Assembly: GCF_000383095.1 (NCBI RefSeq)
Contig: NZ_AORL01000019.1
Location: forward strand, 186,001 to 250,000
Direction: 5' to 3'
From: Sphingomonas sp. PR090111-T3T-6A
Lineage (GTDB): Bacteria > Pseudomonadota > Alphaproteobacteria > Sphingomonadales > Sphingomonadaceae
Length of the DNA: 64,000 nt
Below, piece after piece: positions 8,909 through 17,554 of the stretch (its first letter is position 1; the number at the start of each line of letters is the position of its first letter). Below the pieces are notes generated by a model. It ran no database searches. It saw nothing but the letters and a program-made list of their open reading frames with translations, and was not told where the DNA came from. Position numbers and translations under genes: made by a program.

Positions 8909-10150
8909 TCACGACCTCTTCTCCTGCCTCAGGCCCTGCTCGATCCAGTCAGCCGCCTCCAGACCGCTTTTCCAGGCGCCGTGGGCCGTGGAGAAATCCG
9001 TGGCGGAGCAAGCCTCGCCGGCGAAGCACAGCCGCTCGTTGACCGGGGTGCGGAGCACCCTTCGGGCATCGGCGCGGCCGGGCAGGGCATGGCTGTAGGA
9101 GCCGCCGATCGTGGGCTCATGCGCCCAGCGCGTCGCCCTGATCGGCGTCAGGCCCCGCGCGAAATCGGCGCCGAGCAGGTTGCGCAGCTCCTCGATCGCG
9201 AAGGCGGCCGCAGCGGCCTCGCCCTCATTCTCCAGGGCCTGCGCATGGGCGCCGCCGAGGAAGGTCTCGATCACGGGTCGGCCCAGCGGCCGGATATAGT
9301 GGCTGCCGGTCGCCGCGCGATCCAGCCGCCCCAGCAGATGCGACTCCGGCGGCACCGAATCCGGGTCGGCGATGGACAGGAACAGCTTGTCGGCCAGCCC
9401 GAGCGGCAGGCCGGCGGCGGCATGGAGATGATCGTCCACCGCCGGGGCGAAGCGGATCGCGCCGCGCGCGAGCATGGTGGTCGGCACCGCCACGATCGCG
9501 GCGCGGGCGACGATCGGCCCGCCATCGGTCTCCAGCGTCACGTCCCGGCCCTGGACGATCGAGGTCACGCGGGTGCCGAGCGCGATGGGCAGTCCGTGGG
9601 CGAGCGATATGATGAACGCCCCATAGCCGCCGGGCAGGCGCCAGTTATTCTCGCTGGCCGCGTCGTCATAAGCGAGGAAGTCAGCGACCGAGAGCCGCTC
9701 CAGCTCGGTTCCGTTCATGAAGCTGCTCAACCCGTCGATGAACGGCCGCCAGCGGCCTGCGGCGGCGAGTGCATCTCCGGCCCGGTCGCTCGGCGGCGGC
9801 TCGCGACGCAAGGCTTCTCCGAAGCGCTCATAGGCGGCCCAGGCGTCCTGCTGCTCCCTGGCCGGGATGCCGAGATCGCGGAGCTGCTTGTGCCAGGCGC
9901 TCTTCCGCCGATCGAGGGGCTCGCCCCTTGCGTCCGCCAGCGCGGCGAGGGGGTTGCGCTCAGCGGAGTGGAGCCAGCCGCAGCCCAGATCGAGCGGCAT
10001 GCCCGCGATCATGTCCGTGTGCGCCCGCCCGCCGAGCCGGGGAAGGGCCTCGATCAGCAGGATCGAGCGGCCATGCGACGCGAGCCTTCGTGCGGCCGCG
10101 ATGCCAGCCGCGCCGGCGCCGACGATGGCGACATCCACCCGATCGCTCAT
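8909..10150 (-). CDS. Flavin amine oxidase family protein (FAD-dependent)
   Basis: Monoamine-oxidase-like flavoenzyme, 413 residues. The N-terminal Rossmann dinucleotide motif reads VAIVGAGAAGIAAARRLASHG, followed by the acidic strand end and the family motif PRLGGRAHTD that contacts the FAD. The C-terminal FAD motif is seen as ERLCFAGEACSATDFSTAHGA with the following Gly. A WAHEP...GSYSHALPG element also matches the family. The start was placed at ATG 10150, directly before the Rossmann fold, with a GAGGTGG stretch upstream; longer in-frame sequence is arginine-rich and unlikely to be coding. No signal peptide is visible, so it is probably cytoplasmic. The amine substrate is unknown. Confidence 0.88.
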   Translation of the reverse strand: MSDRVDVAIVGAGAAGIAAARRLASHGRSILLIEALPRLGGRAHTDMIAGMPLDLGCGWLHSAERNPLAALADARGEPLDRRKSAWHKQLRDLGIPAREQQDAWAAYERFGEALRREPPPSDRAGDALAAAGRWRPFIDGLSSFMNGTELERLSVADFLAYDDAASENNWRLPGGYGAFIISLAHGLPIALGTRVTSIVQGRDVTLETDGGPIVARAAIVAVPTTMLARGAIRFAPAVDDHLHAAAGLPLGLADKLFLSIADPDSVPPESHLLGRLDRAATGSHYIRPLGRPVIETFLGGAHAQALENEGEAAAAAFAIEELRNLLGADFARGLTPIRATRWAHEPTIGGSYSHALPGRADARRVLRTPVNERLCFAGEACSATDFSTAHGAWKSGLEAADWIEQGLRQEKRS

Positions 10151-10360
10151 GCTGAAGCCACCTCGCCACCCGTCTTCCTGCATCGAGCTTCCATGATGGC
10201 GATTTCGGCGCCGATTGCGATACGGTTGAGACATGGACGGCCATGTCGCGTTCCGGTTCGACCTCCACCGCGACCAACGGCTCCTCCCCCCTCGCCAGTC
10301 GCGGCGATTATAAGGGCAGGGGCTTCCCTCCAACAATGCTCAAGAAGGCTGAGTGCCCGC

Positions 10361-10864
10361 TCAGGCCGCCACCGGCGTGCTGCCCGCCGCCTGCGGCGGA
10401 AGGCCCTGCTCGATCATGCGGCGCCAGTTGGGGATCGTCACCGCCGAGAGATATTCGCGCTGCATTTCGGCGCTGAGCACCTCCACCATCTGGCAGCCTT
10501 CGATCCAGATCTCGACGACCCTGAACTTGCCGCCCCGGTGGCAGATCTTGGCCGGCCAGTTCTCGCGCCGCGCGATCGCCAGCACCTGCCCGGCCTCCAG
10601 CGACGTCGCCATCGCGAAGTGGGTGCTGCCGAACCGGCGCCGTTCGCCTTCGATGCCGATGGCGTCCGCCTCCCCCTCGGCCGGGTGCAGCTCGGTGCCG
10701 CGCGGATAGACCTCGATCATGGTCGCGCGATCGTCGCCGGCGAAGGCCACCCAGGAGCCGATTCCCACGGGCGGAAATGGCATGGCGGTGCCGCCCCAGA
10801 ACTCCGCGAGCACCTCGGCGACATGGCTCGGATGATCGGCCTCGATCGAGACGTGAAAGAGCAT
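10361..10864 (-). CDS. Conserved-looking hypothetical protein, possibly VOC/glyoxalase-like
   Basis: 167 residues, no family recognised with confidence. The start is taken as ATG 10864 because GGAGAA lies 5 bases upstream; ATG 10876 would place the ribosome-binding site inside the gene. The opening MLFHVSIEADHPSHVAEVLAE, with GSWVAFAGDDRATMIEVYPRG further on, has the alternating strand pattern of vicinal-oxygen-chelate proteins, and HFAMATSLEAGQVLAIA could be a second beta-alpha unit. No metal-ligand set can be assigned. It is cytoplasmic (no signal peptide), and no operon partner is evident. Confidence 0.7.
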   Translation of the reverse strand: MLFHVSIEADHPSHVAEVLAEFWGGTAMPFPPVGIGSWVAFAGDDRATMIEVYPRGTELHPAEGEADAIGIEGERRRFGSTHFAMATSLEAGQVLAIARRENWPAKICHRGGKFRVVEIWIEGCQMVEVLSAEMQREYLSAVTIPNWRRMIEQGLPPQAAGSTPVAA

Positions 10865-11171
10865 GATCTTCTCCATTCGGTGGGACGCGCGCGCCGATGG
10901 GCGGCGCTGCTGTCGCCAGTGAGCAAAGCCGTGTGCGCCCGTGCCGTCGCGCTCCGTTCGGCGGGGCCGCCGCTTTCGTCGACGAAAATCCGGTGAGGGT
11001 GGTCCCGAGAGGTGCCTCGATCCGATCCTGCATCTTGGTCGCAGCCGCGATCATGTTCGTCGCACCGACGCGGCGCCCGCCGGCCCGGTCGCACCCGGGC
11101 CGACAGGCGGGGCGTGGATCGCCAGATGCATCCGGGACGACGCCGGCAATGGGCCCGCGCGGAATCCGACG
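10865..11171. other. Divergent intergenic region
   Basis: About 300 bases between two divergent genes of unknown function. It should hold both promoters, but I see no strong palindrome, EcfG-type element or small gene in it. Confidence 0.5.
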
Positions 11172-11741
11172 ATGGCAGATATGGCGCATTACGATCCCCG
11201 TCTTTCGATCGAGCATCCCCGGCTCAGCACGGCATCGCTGGTGGTGCGGACCACGACGCTGGGCCGGCTGGAACGCGATATCGTGTGGCTGTCGCGGTCG
11301 GACCCGCGCTCCAGCCTGCGCCCACCCCATTTTCTCGATCGCCTGGCCGAGCGCCTCTTCGGCATCCGGCGGACCAATCCGCTGGCCGATACCCGTCTCG
11401 AGGCGTTGCGCCGATATGCGGTGCTGCTGCGCCACGAGGGCCGGATCGGCGAGGAGGAGCATCGGCTTCTGGAGAGCGGCTTCACGCCCGAGCAGTTGGG
11501 CGACGTGCGGCGTCTCGTCGCCGCCGGGTGGACGCGGCCGCTCACGACCGCCATTCGGCGCCGCTACATCGCGCTCGCCTGCCTGGTGTTCGCGGTCGAG
11601 GTCGGCCTCTATCGTCTCTGCGCGGCCTATCTGAACGACGGCCTGCTGGGGCTGGTCGGCGCGCTGCTGCCGCTCCTGTCGGCGACGCCGCTCGTCACCT
11701 TCTTCCGCCGCGACCGGAAGGTCGTGCCGGCGAGGCCCTGA
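11172..11741 (+). CDS. Hypothetical protein with two C-terminal membrane segments
   Basis: 189 residues, family not recognised. The N-terminal 130 residues are soluble and charged, with a helical region around RLEALRRYAVLLRHEG and the segment IGEEEHRLLESGFTPEQLGDV, which resembles short helical bundle proteins. Two hydrophobic segments follow (about residues 137-155 and 160-178), then a basic tail ending FFRRDRKVVPARP, so the soluble part is probably cytoplasmic. ATG 11172 is used; ATG 11181 is a close alternative. It converges on the LytTR regulator gene with a 9-base gap. Confidence 0.72.
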   Translation: MADMAHYDPRLSIEHPRLSTASLVVRTTTLGRLERDIVWLSRSDPRSSLRPPHFLDRLAERLFGIRRTNPLADTRLEALRRYAVLLRHEGRIGEEEHRLLESGFTPEQLGDVRRLVAAGWTRPLTTAIRRRYIALACLVFAVEVGLYRLCAAYLNDGLLGLVGALLPLLSATPLVTFFRRDRKVVPARP

Positions 11742-11750
11742 CGGCCGGGC

Positions 11751-12515
11751 TCAGCCGAGGCCGAGCGCCGTCTCCACCGCGGCGACATAGCTCGGCCCGA
11801 CCTGCACGCTGGTGCCGTCGGTGAGCACGAGGGTCGTGCTTCGGTCGGCCCGCCGGATTTCCGTCACCTTGCTGGGGCGGACGAAGGCGGAGCGGTGGAC
11901 GCGGATCAGCGGCGTCGCCGCCAGCTTCTCTTCCAGCGCCGACATCGTGATCCGCAGCATGTAGCTGCGCATCTCGGTGTGGAGCAGAACATAGTCGCGC
12001 GCGGCCTCGATCCAGTCGATGCAATCGATCGGCACGCGCCGCTGGCCATGCCGCTCGGGCACCCAGATTTCGGGCTCGCCGGCAGCCGTGGCGCGCTCCG
12101 CCCGCAGGCTTTCCATCTCGCTTTCGAGCATGCCGACGCGTTGGGCGTCCCTCTGGAGCTGACGGCGGCGGCGGGCGCGATCGGTCGCCTGGCGCAGCCG
12201 GTCGAAGCGGACGGGCTTCAGGATATAGTCGGCCGCCTCCAGATCGAAGGCATCGGGGGCATAATGCTCGTGCGCCGTGATGAAGACGATCTCCGGCCGG
12301 GGATCGACGCTGATCTGCGCCGCCGTCCACAATCCGTTGCGGCCGGGCATCTGGACGTCGAGGATGACGAGATCGGGCTTCAGCTCGTTGATCCGGGCGA
12401 GCGCGGTTTCCCCGTCGCCCGCCTGCCCGACGATCTCGACGTCGTCGATGTCGCCGAACAGCACCGTCAGCCGGTCGAGCGCCAGCGATTCGTCGTCCAC
12501 GAGCAGCACCCTCAT
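11751..12515 (-). CDS. LytTR-family response regulator
   Basis: 254 residues. The N-terminal receiver domain has the acidic pair in LLVDDESLALDRL, the phosphoacceptor aspartate in DLVILDVQMPGRNG (about residue 52), the conserved threonine region FITAHEHY and the lysine in DYILKPVRFD. A helical linker precedes a C-terminal LytTR DNA-binding domain: DCIDWIEAARDYVLLHTEMRSY, LIRVHRSAFVRPSKV and LTDGTSVQVGPSY are the family's characteristic strands. The start overlaps the kinase stop as ATGA, so the pair is co-translated. LytTR proteins bind direct repeats upstream of target genes; no target can be named. Confidence 0.93.
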   Translation of the reverse strand: MRVLLVDDESLALDRLTVLFGDIDDVEIVGQAGDGETALARINELKPDLVILDVQMPGRNGLWTAAQISVDPRPEIVFITAHEHYAPDAFDLEAADYILKPVRFDRLRQATDRARRRRQLQRDAQRVGMLESEMESLRAERATAAGEPEIWVPERHGQRRVPIDCIDWIEAARDYVLLHTEMRSYMLRITMSALEEKLAATPLIRVHRSAFVRPSKVTEIRRADRSTTLVLTDGTSVQVGPSYVAAVETALGLG

Positions 12516-13648
12516 CGGGCAACCTCCCGGTCATGCGGTTCATAGTGTATCGGCAGCCGCAGCGTGACGATATTATCCTGATGGCGGCCATCGAGGAGAG
12601 GGCTGGCGCCTCTCCCGTAGAGCGCCCCCAGCCTCGGCCCGATGCATTGGTTCGCCATGTCGAGCAGCCGCGGCGCGCTCCCCAGATCATGGGAGACGTC
12701 GACGTGCAGGGCCTCGCCGTCCGCCCATGCCGCGATCATGATGCGCACGCCGCCGGCATTCGAGGTGGCGAAAGCGGTCTCCACCAGCTTCTCGACCAGC
12801 GGCTGGATGAGCAGGGGCGGCATGAGCAGCCCCGCCGCAGCGGGATCGCACGCGATGCTGACGCGGACGCGCTCCCCGAAGCGGAGATGCTCGATCCCGG
12901 CATAATGCTCGACGGTCGCCAGCTCCTCCTCGACCGGGATCGGCGTCATCGCCTCATGGTTGAAGGAAGCGCGGAGGAAGGCCGAAAGCCTCTCGACGAG
13001 GAGATCGGCCTCCTCGTTGCGGCGCGTGACGACCATCGCGGAGATCGCGTTCAGCGTGTTGAAGAGGAAATGCGGGTTGAGCTTGAAACGCAGCGCGGCA
13101 AGTTCGGCCTGCTGCTGCGTGGCCAATATGTCGGCGAAGCGGCGTTCCTCGGCACCGCTCCTGCGGCGCGAACAGGCGAACTGGAACAGGGCGAGGTTCA
13201 CCCCGAAGACGCTGATATAGTTGATCATCGCACCATAGCCGCGCGCCAGATCACGCGGCAGCGCCTCCCAATGCGCTTCCAGATTGTGGGCGACCCAGGC
13301 GGTGAAGAGCAGGTCGAAGATCGACTGGATGATCGCGATCACCAGCACGGCCCCCACGAGCAGCGGGACACGGAGGGCGAGAGGCTGGCCGATCGTCGTG
13401 CGGAACAGCCAGAAGATCGGCATCGCGAACAGCATCGACACGAAGACGGTCGACCCGTCGAGCGCGACGCTGACGGCTCCCTCGCCGGAATGGCGCTCGA
13501 TGATGATGGGAAGGTAGATCAGCAGCACGAACAGCCAGAGCGCGATCGTGACGCCGGCCGCGTCGCTCCAGCGCGCCGGGTCGCGCCCGTCGTCTTGATC
13601 GAACGGCGTCGCGACGATCCGCGAGGGCGCCTCTCGGGGGAATTCCAT
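12512..13648 (-). CDS. LytS/YehU-type sensor histidine kinase with eroded ATP-binding motifs
   Basis: 378 residues. Four hydrophobic segments lie at about residues 33-50, 66-82, 92-118 and 140-157. The His_kinase domain keeps the phosphoacceptor motif FKLNPHFLFNTLNAIS (His193). The ATP-binding part departs from the family: the usual PLVENA N-box reads PLVEKLVETA, replacing the Mg-binding Asn by Lys287. The DxGxG motif reads DLGSA, and the glycine-rich lid before the RL...YG element is missing (MANQCIGPRLGALYG). It may be a weak kinase or a pseudokinase acting mainly through protein contact or phosphatase activity. The start ATG 13648 gives a full-length membrane domain; no strong ribosome-binding site is seen. 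It overlaps the regulator gene by 4 bases. Confidence 0.87.
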   Translation of the reverse strand: MEFPREAPSRIVATPFDQDDGRDPARWSDAAGVTIALWLFVLLIYLPIIIERHSGEGAVSVALDGSTVFVSMLFAMPIFWLFRTTIGQPLALRVPLLVGAVLVIAIIQSIFDLLFTAWVAHNLEAHWEALPRDLARGYGAMINYISVFGVNLALFQFACSRRRSGAEERRFADILATQQQAELAALRFKLNPHFLFNTLNAISAMVVTRRNEEADLLVERLSAFLRASFNHEAMTPIPVEEELATVEHYAGIEHLRFGERVRVSIACDPAAAGLLMPPLLIQPLVEKLVETAFATSNAGGVRIMIAAWADGEALHVDVSHDLGSAPRLLDMANQCIGPRLGALYGRGASPLLDGRHQDNIVTLRLPIHYEPHDREVAR

Positions 13649-13734
13649 CCGCTCTGTCAAACGCAGCGGGCGGCAGGGCACCAATGCGGCGGGACGAAGC
13701 CGACGAGCTGCGCGACGAAATTGTCGCGGGCGCC

Positions 13735-15438
13735 CTAGCCGAAGGTGAAGCTGTAGGCCTCCACGCCCGGATCGAGGAACTCGATGGCGAACAGATGGTC
13801 CGCCGCCGTGCTCTTCAGGCGGACGAGCTGGTAGAGCCGCTGCCCGTCGACCATGCCGTTGCCGGCGGCGTCGATGTCGGTGCCATGATCCTCGCCCGGC
13901 GCCTTGCTGTCGATGGTGACGCGGAAGCGGATGGGGCGCCCGTCCGCGCCCGGCCCCAGCACCAGATGCAGGTCGCGCGCGTGGAAGCGATAGAGGATGC
14001 GGCCGCCGGCCCTGTCCAGCGTCGCATGTTCGGCACCGACCGTCCACGCGCCCGCCAGGCCCCACTCGTTGAGCCCGGCCGGGTGCGCGTCATAGACGGT
14101 GGGCTGCCCGCGCACCGTTTCCGGCTGCGAGACGGAGCGCTCCGCCCGCGCATATCCGATATAGGTCTCAGGCGAGGCCACATCGTCGCTGGCGACCGCC
14201 TCGACGCCCTTGCCGGCGTCCGTCACCATGCCGCCGAAGCTCTTGCCGGGATGCGCCTCGGCGAGGAGCTGCTGGATGATCCGCTCGGACCCGGCATAGT
14301 CGCCTTCGCCGAAATGATGGTGGCGGATGCGGCCCTTCGCATCGATGAAATAATGCGCCGGCCAGTAGTGATTGTCGAAGGCGCGCCAGATCGCGTAATT
14401 GTTGTCCACCGCCACCGGATAGTCGATGCCCAGATCGCGGACGGCCTTGCGGACGTTGGCGACGTCCTTCTCGAAGGCGAACTCCGGCGCGTGGACGCCG
14501 ATCACCACCAGCCCGTCGGCGCGATACTTGTCGGCCCACGCCTTCACATAAGGCAGCGAGCGCAGGCAGTTGATGCAGCTATAGGTCCAGAAGTCGACCA
14601 GCACGACCTTGCCCTTGAGCGCCTCCGCGCTCAGCGGTGGCGAGTTGAGCCAGGTCACCGCGCCGTCGAGCGGAGGCATTGCGCCTTCGTCGGCGAGGTC
14701 GCTGCGCTCCGTTTTGTCCGCCATCTGGAAGCGGTCGAGCAGGCCCTGCTCGACGCCGTTGGTGCCGGCGAGCGAGGCGCGCGACAGGAAGCCGGTGTCG
14801 ACGCCCAGAGCGATCACCGCCACCGCCACCAGCACCGCCGCGCCGATCGCGCGCCGCACCCACTCGCCGAGCCCAAGCGAGCGCTTCATCGCCTTGAACA
14901 GCCGCCCGCCGATCAGCAGCGCCATGCCAAGCGAGGTCGCCGCCCCCAGCGCATAGGCGAGGAGCAGCAGGCTCGTCCCCACGCTCGCGCCCTGAAGCGC
15001 GGCGCCGGTCAGCACCAGGCCGAGGATCGGCCCCGCGCAGGGCGCCCAGAGCAGGCCCGTGGCGATGCCGAGCAGCAGGGATGCGCCCAGCCCCGACCCT
15101 TGCGCATCCGCCCGCTGGGAAAGCCGCGCGCCGAAGCCGACCAGCGGCCGCATCAGCCGGTCCGCGAAGGTGGGCAAGAGCAATGTCAGGCCGAACAGCG
15201 CGAGCAGCACCAGCGCCACGGCCCGGCCATATTGGTTGGCCTCCACCGCCCAGCCGCCGCCCAGCGCCGCCAGCGTGGCGATGGCCATGAACATCAGCGC
15301 CATGCCGACGAGCATGGGCAGGCCGTTGGTCAGGAACGGCCGATCCGCCCGCGCGAACACGAAGGGGAGAACCGGCAGGATGCACGGGCTGATGATGGTC
15401 AGGGCGCCGCCGAGATAGGCGATGATGTAAAGCAGCAC
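13735..15438 (-). CDS. DipZ-like CcdA-thioredoxin fusion, periplasmic thiol redox protein
   Basis: 567 residues in three parts. Residues 1-210 form a CcdA/DsbD membrane domain with six or more helices and the two redox cysteines in SPCILPVLPFV and WAPCAGPILG, which carry electrons across the membrane. Residues about 250-400 are a periplasmic thioredoxin/TlpA-like domain whose active site reads YSCINCLRSLP, giving the CxxC pair. The C-terminal 150 residues form a beta-rich module (GRILYRFHARDLHLVLGPG, then HLFAIEFLDPGVEAYSF) as in mycobacterial DipZ. Likely role: supplying reductant for periplasmic disulfides or cytochrome c maturation. It is divergently transcribed from the M24 gene, with 72 bases between starts. 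Confidence 0.92.
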   Translation of the reverse strand: MLLYIIAYLGGALTIISPCILPVLPFVFARADRPFLTNGLPMLVGMALMFMAIATLAALGGGWAVEANQYGRAVALVLLALFGLTLLLPTFADRLMRPLVGFGARLSQRADAQGSGLGASLLLGIATGLLWAPCAGPILGLVLTGAALQGASVGTSLLLLAYALGAATSLGMALLIGGRLFKAMKRSLGLGEWVRRAIGAAVLVAVAVIALGVDTGFLSRASLAGTNGVEQGLLDRFQMADKTERSDLADEGAMPPLDGAVTWLNSPPLSAEALKGKVVLVDFWTYSCINCLRSLPYVKAWADKYRADGLVVIGVHAPEFAFEKDVANVRKAVRDLGIDYPVAVDNNYAIWRAFDNHYWPAHYFIDAKGRIRHHHFGEGDYAGSERIIQQLLAEAHPGKSFGGMVTDAGKGVEAVASDDVASPETYIGYARAERSVSQPETVRGQPTVYDAHPAGLNEWGLAGAWTVGAEHATLDRAGGRILYRFHARDLHLVLGPGADGRPIRFRVTIDSKAPGEDHGTDIDAAGNGMVDGQRLYQLVRLKSTAADHLFAIEFLDPGVEAYSFTFG

Positions 15439-15510
15439 GGATGGGGTCTCTTGTCAGCGGAACCTGACTCATTTTCGTGCAAGAGGGGGCTGAGGTTACA
15501 GCGAGGGCTC

Positions 15511-16218
15511 ATGACAGACATGCCGACCGCCGATGAGGAGCGCGAACGCCACCGGAAGCTGATCGCCGCCGAGGCGAGCGCGCTGGTGCTGCTCGATGCG
15601 ATCGAAGCGGAGGGGCTCATCGCGCCCGGACGCAGCGAGCGCGAGGTGGAGCAGGATATCCTTCGTCTCGCGGAGGAGCGGTTCGGTGTGGAGAAGCACT
15701 GGCACAAGCGGATCGTGCGCGCCGGCGCCAACACGCTGGCCATCGCGGGCGACAATCCGCCGATCCGCATCATCGGCGAGGACGACATGGTGTTCGTCGA
15801 TCTCGGGCCGGTGTTCGAGGAGTGGGAGGCGGATGTCGGCCGGAGCTATGCGGTGGGCGGCGATCCGCGCAAGGAGGCGCTGGTCGCGGCACTGCCCGTC
15901 CAGTTCGAGGCGGTGAAGCGCCATTTCCTGGAGCGGCCGGACATCAGCGGCGCGGACCTTTATGCCTTCGCCTGCCGATCGGCGGAGGGGGCGGGCTGGC
16001 GCTTCGGGGGTGCGATCGCAGGCCATCTCGTCGGCGAATTTCCCCACGCCCGCTGGCCCGGCATCAAGCATCACGGCCATATCCGCCCCGAAAACCCGAC
16101 GAGGATGCGCGATCGGGACGGTTTCGGCCGCGAGCGGCACTGGATCCTGGAAATCCACCTCCTGTCGCCCGACGGCGCGTTCGGCGGCTTCTACGAGCGG
16201 CTGCTCCTCGGCGCCTGA
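15511..16218 (+). CDS. M24 family metallopeptidase-like protein (Xaa-Pro aminopeptidase fold)
   Basis: 235 residues, a pita-bread-fold protein without the N-terminal creatinase domain of full-length aminopeptidase P. Plausible metal ligands are visible: the first two aspartates in MVFVDLGPVFEEWEADVGRSY, the histidine in GAIAGHLVGEFPHA, the glutamate in HWILEIHLLSP and a final glutamate in GFYERLLLG. The segment GPVFEEWEAD fits the family, although spacing around the third ligand is a little short. It could be a peptidase or a related hydrolase such as creatinase. The start at ATG 15511 was chosen because the long upstream in-frame stretch is antisense to the DipZ-like gene. It shares a palindrome with the next gene at the stops. 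Confidence 0.85.
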   Translation: MTDMPTADEERERHRKLIAAEASALVLLDAIEAEGLIAPGRSEREVEQDILRLAEERFGVEKHWHKRIVRAGANTLAIAGDNPPIRIIGEDDMVFVDLGPVFEEWEADVGRSYAVGGDPRKEALVAALPVQFEAVKRHFLERPDISGADLYAFACRSAEGAGWRFGGAIAGHLVGEFPHARWPGIKHHGHIRPENPTRMRDRDGFGRERHWILEIHLLSPDGAFGGFYERLLLGA

Positions 16219-16230
16219 GCGGCCGCTCAG
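16215..16230. repeat. 16-bp perfect palindrome spanning two convergent stop codons
   Basis: CTGAGCGGCCGCTCAG contains the TGA of the M24 gene on one strand and the TGA of pncB on the other. Neither gene has room for a separate terminator, so this short self-complementary element may serve both, although it has no loop and no T-run. Confidence 0.5.
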
Positions 16231-17531
16231 ACGAGGACCGGGGAGGCCATGTGATCCTCCGCGCCGAAGACACGCAGGTAGCGCGCGATCTCGGCGGGAT
16301 CGCCCGTTGCCTTGGCCGGGTTGTCGGAGAGCTTCACGGCGGGGCGGCCATTGGCGCTCGTCACCTTGCAGACGAGGGATATCGGCTCGAGCCCCGCCGA
16401 GCCGTCCGGGTCGCAGCCGCGGAAATCGTTGGTGAGATTGGTGCCCCAGCCGAAGCTCAGGCGCACCCGCCCGTGGAAATGGCGATAGGTCTCTTCGATC
16501 GTGTCGATGTCCATCCCGTCGGAGAAGATGAGCAGCTTGTCCTTCGGGTCGCGGCCGCGCTCCCGCCACCAGCGGATGATCTGCTCGCCGCCTTCGATCG
16601 GAGGCGCGCTGTCGGGCCGAAAGCCGGTCCAGTCGGCGACCCAGTCCGGGGCGTCCTTCAGGAAGGCGGTGGTGCCGAAGGCATCGGGCAACACGATCAG
16701 CAGGTTCCCGTTATAGTGCTGCCGCCATTCCTCCAGCACCTGATAGGGCGCGCGGGCGAGCGCCCCGTCTCCCTCGGCGAGCGCCGCGGCGACCATCGGC
16801 AGCTCATGCGCATTGGTGCCGATCGCCTCCAAGTCGGCATCCATGGCGAGCAGCACGTTGGACGTGCCGATGAAGCGCCGGCCGAGGCCTTCCTTCAGCG
16901 CCTCGACACACCAGCGCTGCCACAGGAAGCCATGCCGCCGCCGCGTGCCGAAATCCGAGAGCACGAGATCGGGCAGATCGCGCAGCCGCTCGACCTTCTC
17001 CCACAGCTTGGCCTTGGCGCGGGCATAGAGCACGTCGAGCGCGAACTTGCCTTTGTCGCGCATCGCGGCGCGCGAGCGGAGTTCGTTGATGATGGCGAGC
17101 GCCGGGATCTCCCACATGGTCGTGTGGGTCCACGGGCCTTCGAAGCGCAGCTCATACTGGCCGTCGACCCTGCGCAACTCATAGTCGGGCAGGCGGAAGT
17201 CGGCGAGCCAGGCGATGAAGTCGGGGCTGAACATCTGCTGCCGCCCGTAGAAGCTGTTGCCGGCGAGCCAGATCAGTTCCTTCTTCGAGAAGCGCACCGT
17301 GCGGGCATGGTCGAGCTGGGCGCGGAGTTCGCCCTCGTCGATGATGTCGGCGAGCCGGACCGATTTCGTGCGGTTGATGAGCGAGAAGGTCGCCTGCACG
17401 TCCGGGTGGATGTGACGGATCATCTGCAACATCAGCAGCTTGTAGAAATCGGTGTCGAGCAGACTGCGGACGATCGGGTCCAGCCGGAAATTATGGTTGT
17501 AGGTGCGGGTCGCGATGTCGGTGACAGCCAT
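16227..17531 (-). CDS. pncB: Nicotinate phosphoribosyltransferase
   Basis: Converts nicotinate and PRPP to nicotinate mononucleotide, the committed step of NAD salvage (Preiss-Handler pathway). At 434 residues it has normal length for the proteobacterial PncB type. Recognisable elements: the N-terminal [24 protein letters not shown] region (described only in part), [25 protein letters not shown], the [10 protein letters not shown] segment around the conserved family core, and the PRPP-binding end [17 protein letters not shown] followed by [10 protein letters not shown]. The start ATG 17531 has AAGAG about 8 bases upstream. Cytoplasmic. Confidence 0.95.
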   Translation of the reverse strand: MAVTDIATRTYNHNFRLDPIVRSLLDTDFYKLLMLQMIRHIHPDVQATFSLINRTKSVRLADIIDEGELRAQLDHARTVRFSKKELIWLAGNSFYGRQQMFSPDFIAWLADFRLPDYELRRVDGQYELRFEGPWTHTTMWEIPALAIINELRSRAAMRDKGKFALDVLYARAKAKLWEKVERLRDLPDLVLSDFGTRRRHGFLWQRWCVEALKEGLGRRFIGTSNVLLAMDADLEAIGTNAHELPMVAAALAEGDGALARAPYQVLEEWRQHYNGNLLIVLPDAFGTTAFLKDAPDWVADWTGFRPDSAPPIEGGEQIIRWWRERGRDPKDKLLIFSDGMDIDTIEETYRHFHGRVRLSFGWGTNLTNDFRGCDPDGSAGLEPISLVCKVTSANGRPAVKLSDNPAKATGDPAEIARYLRVFGAEDHMASPVLV

Positions 17532-17554
17532 GGCGTGACTCTTAGCGGATCATG

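Noticed and set aside
8981-10996. A plus-strand open frame of about 670 codons opposite the amine oxidase and the next gene
   Set aside because: It spans two real minus-strand genes and an intergenic region and shows no motif.
12641-13648. Idea that the LytS-type kinase is a frameshifted pseudogene
   Set aside because: The frame is intact over 378 residues, overlaps its regulator normally and keeps the membrane and phosphoacceptor parts; only the ATP-site motifs deviate, so it is reported as an altered kinase.
15439-15510. EcfG promoter ahead of the M24 gene (a GGAAC is present)
   Set aside because: There is no CGTT 16 or 17 bases after the GGAAC, so the match is partial and not supported.
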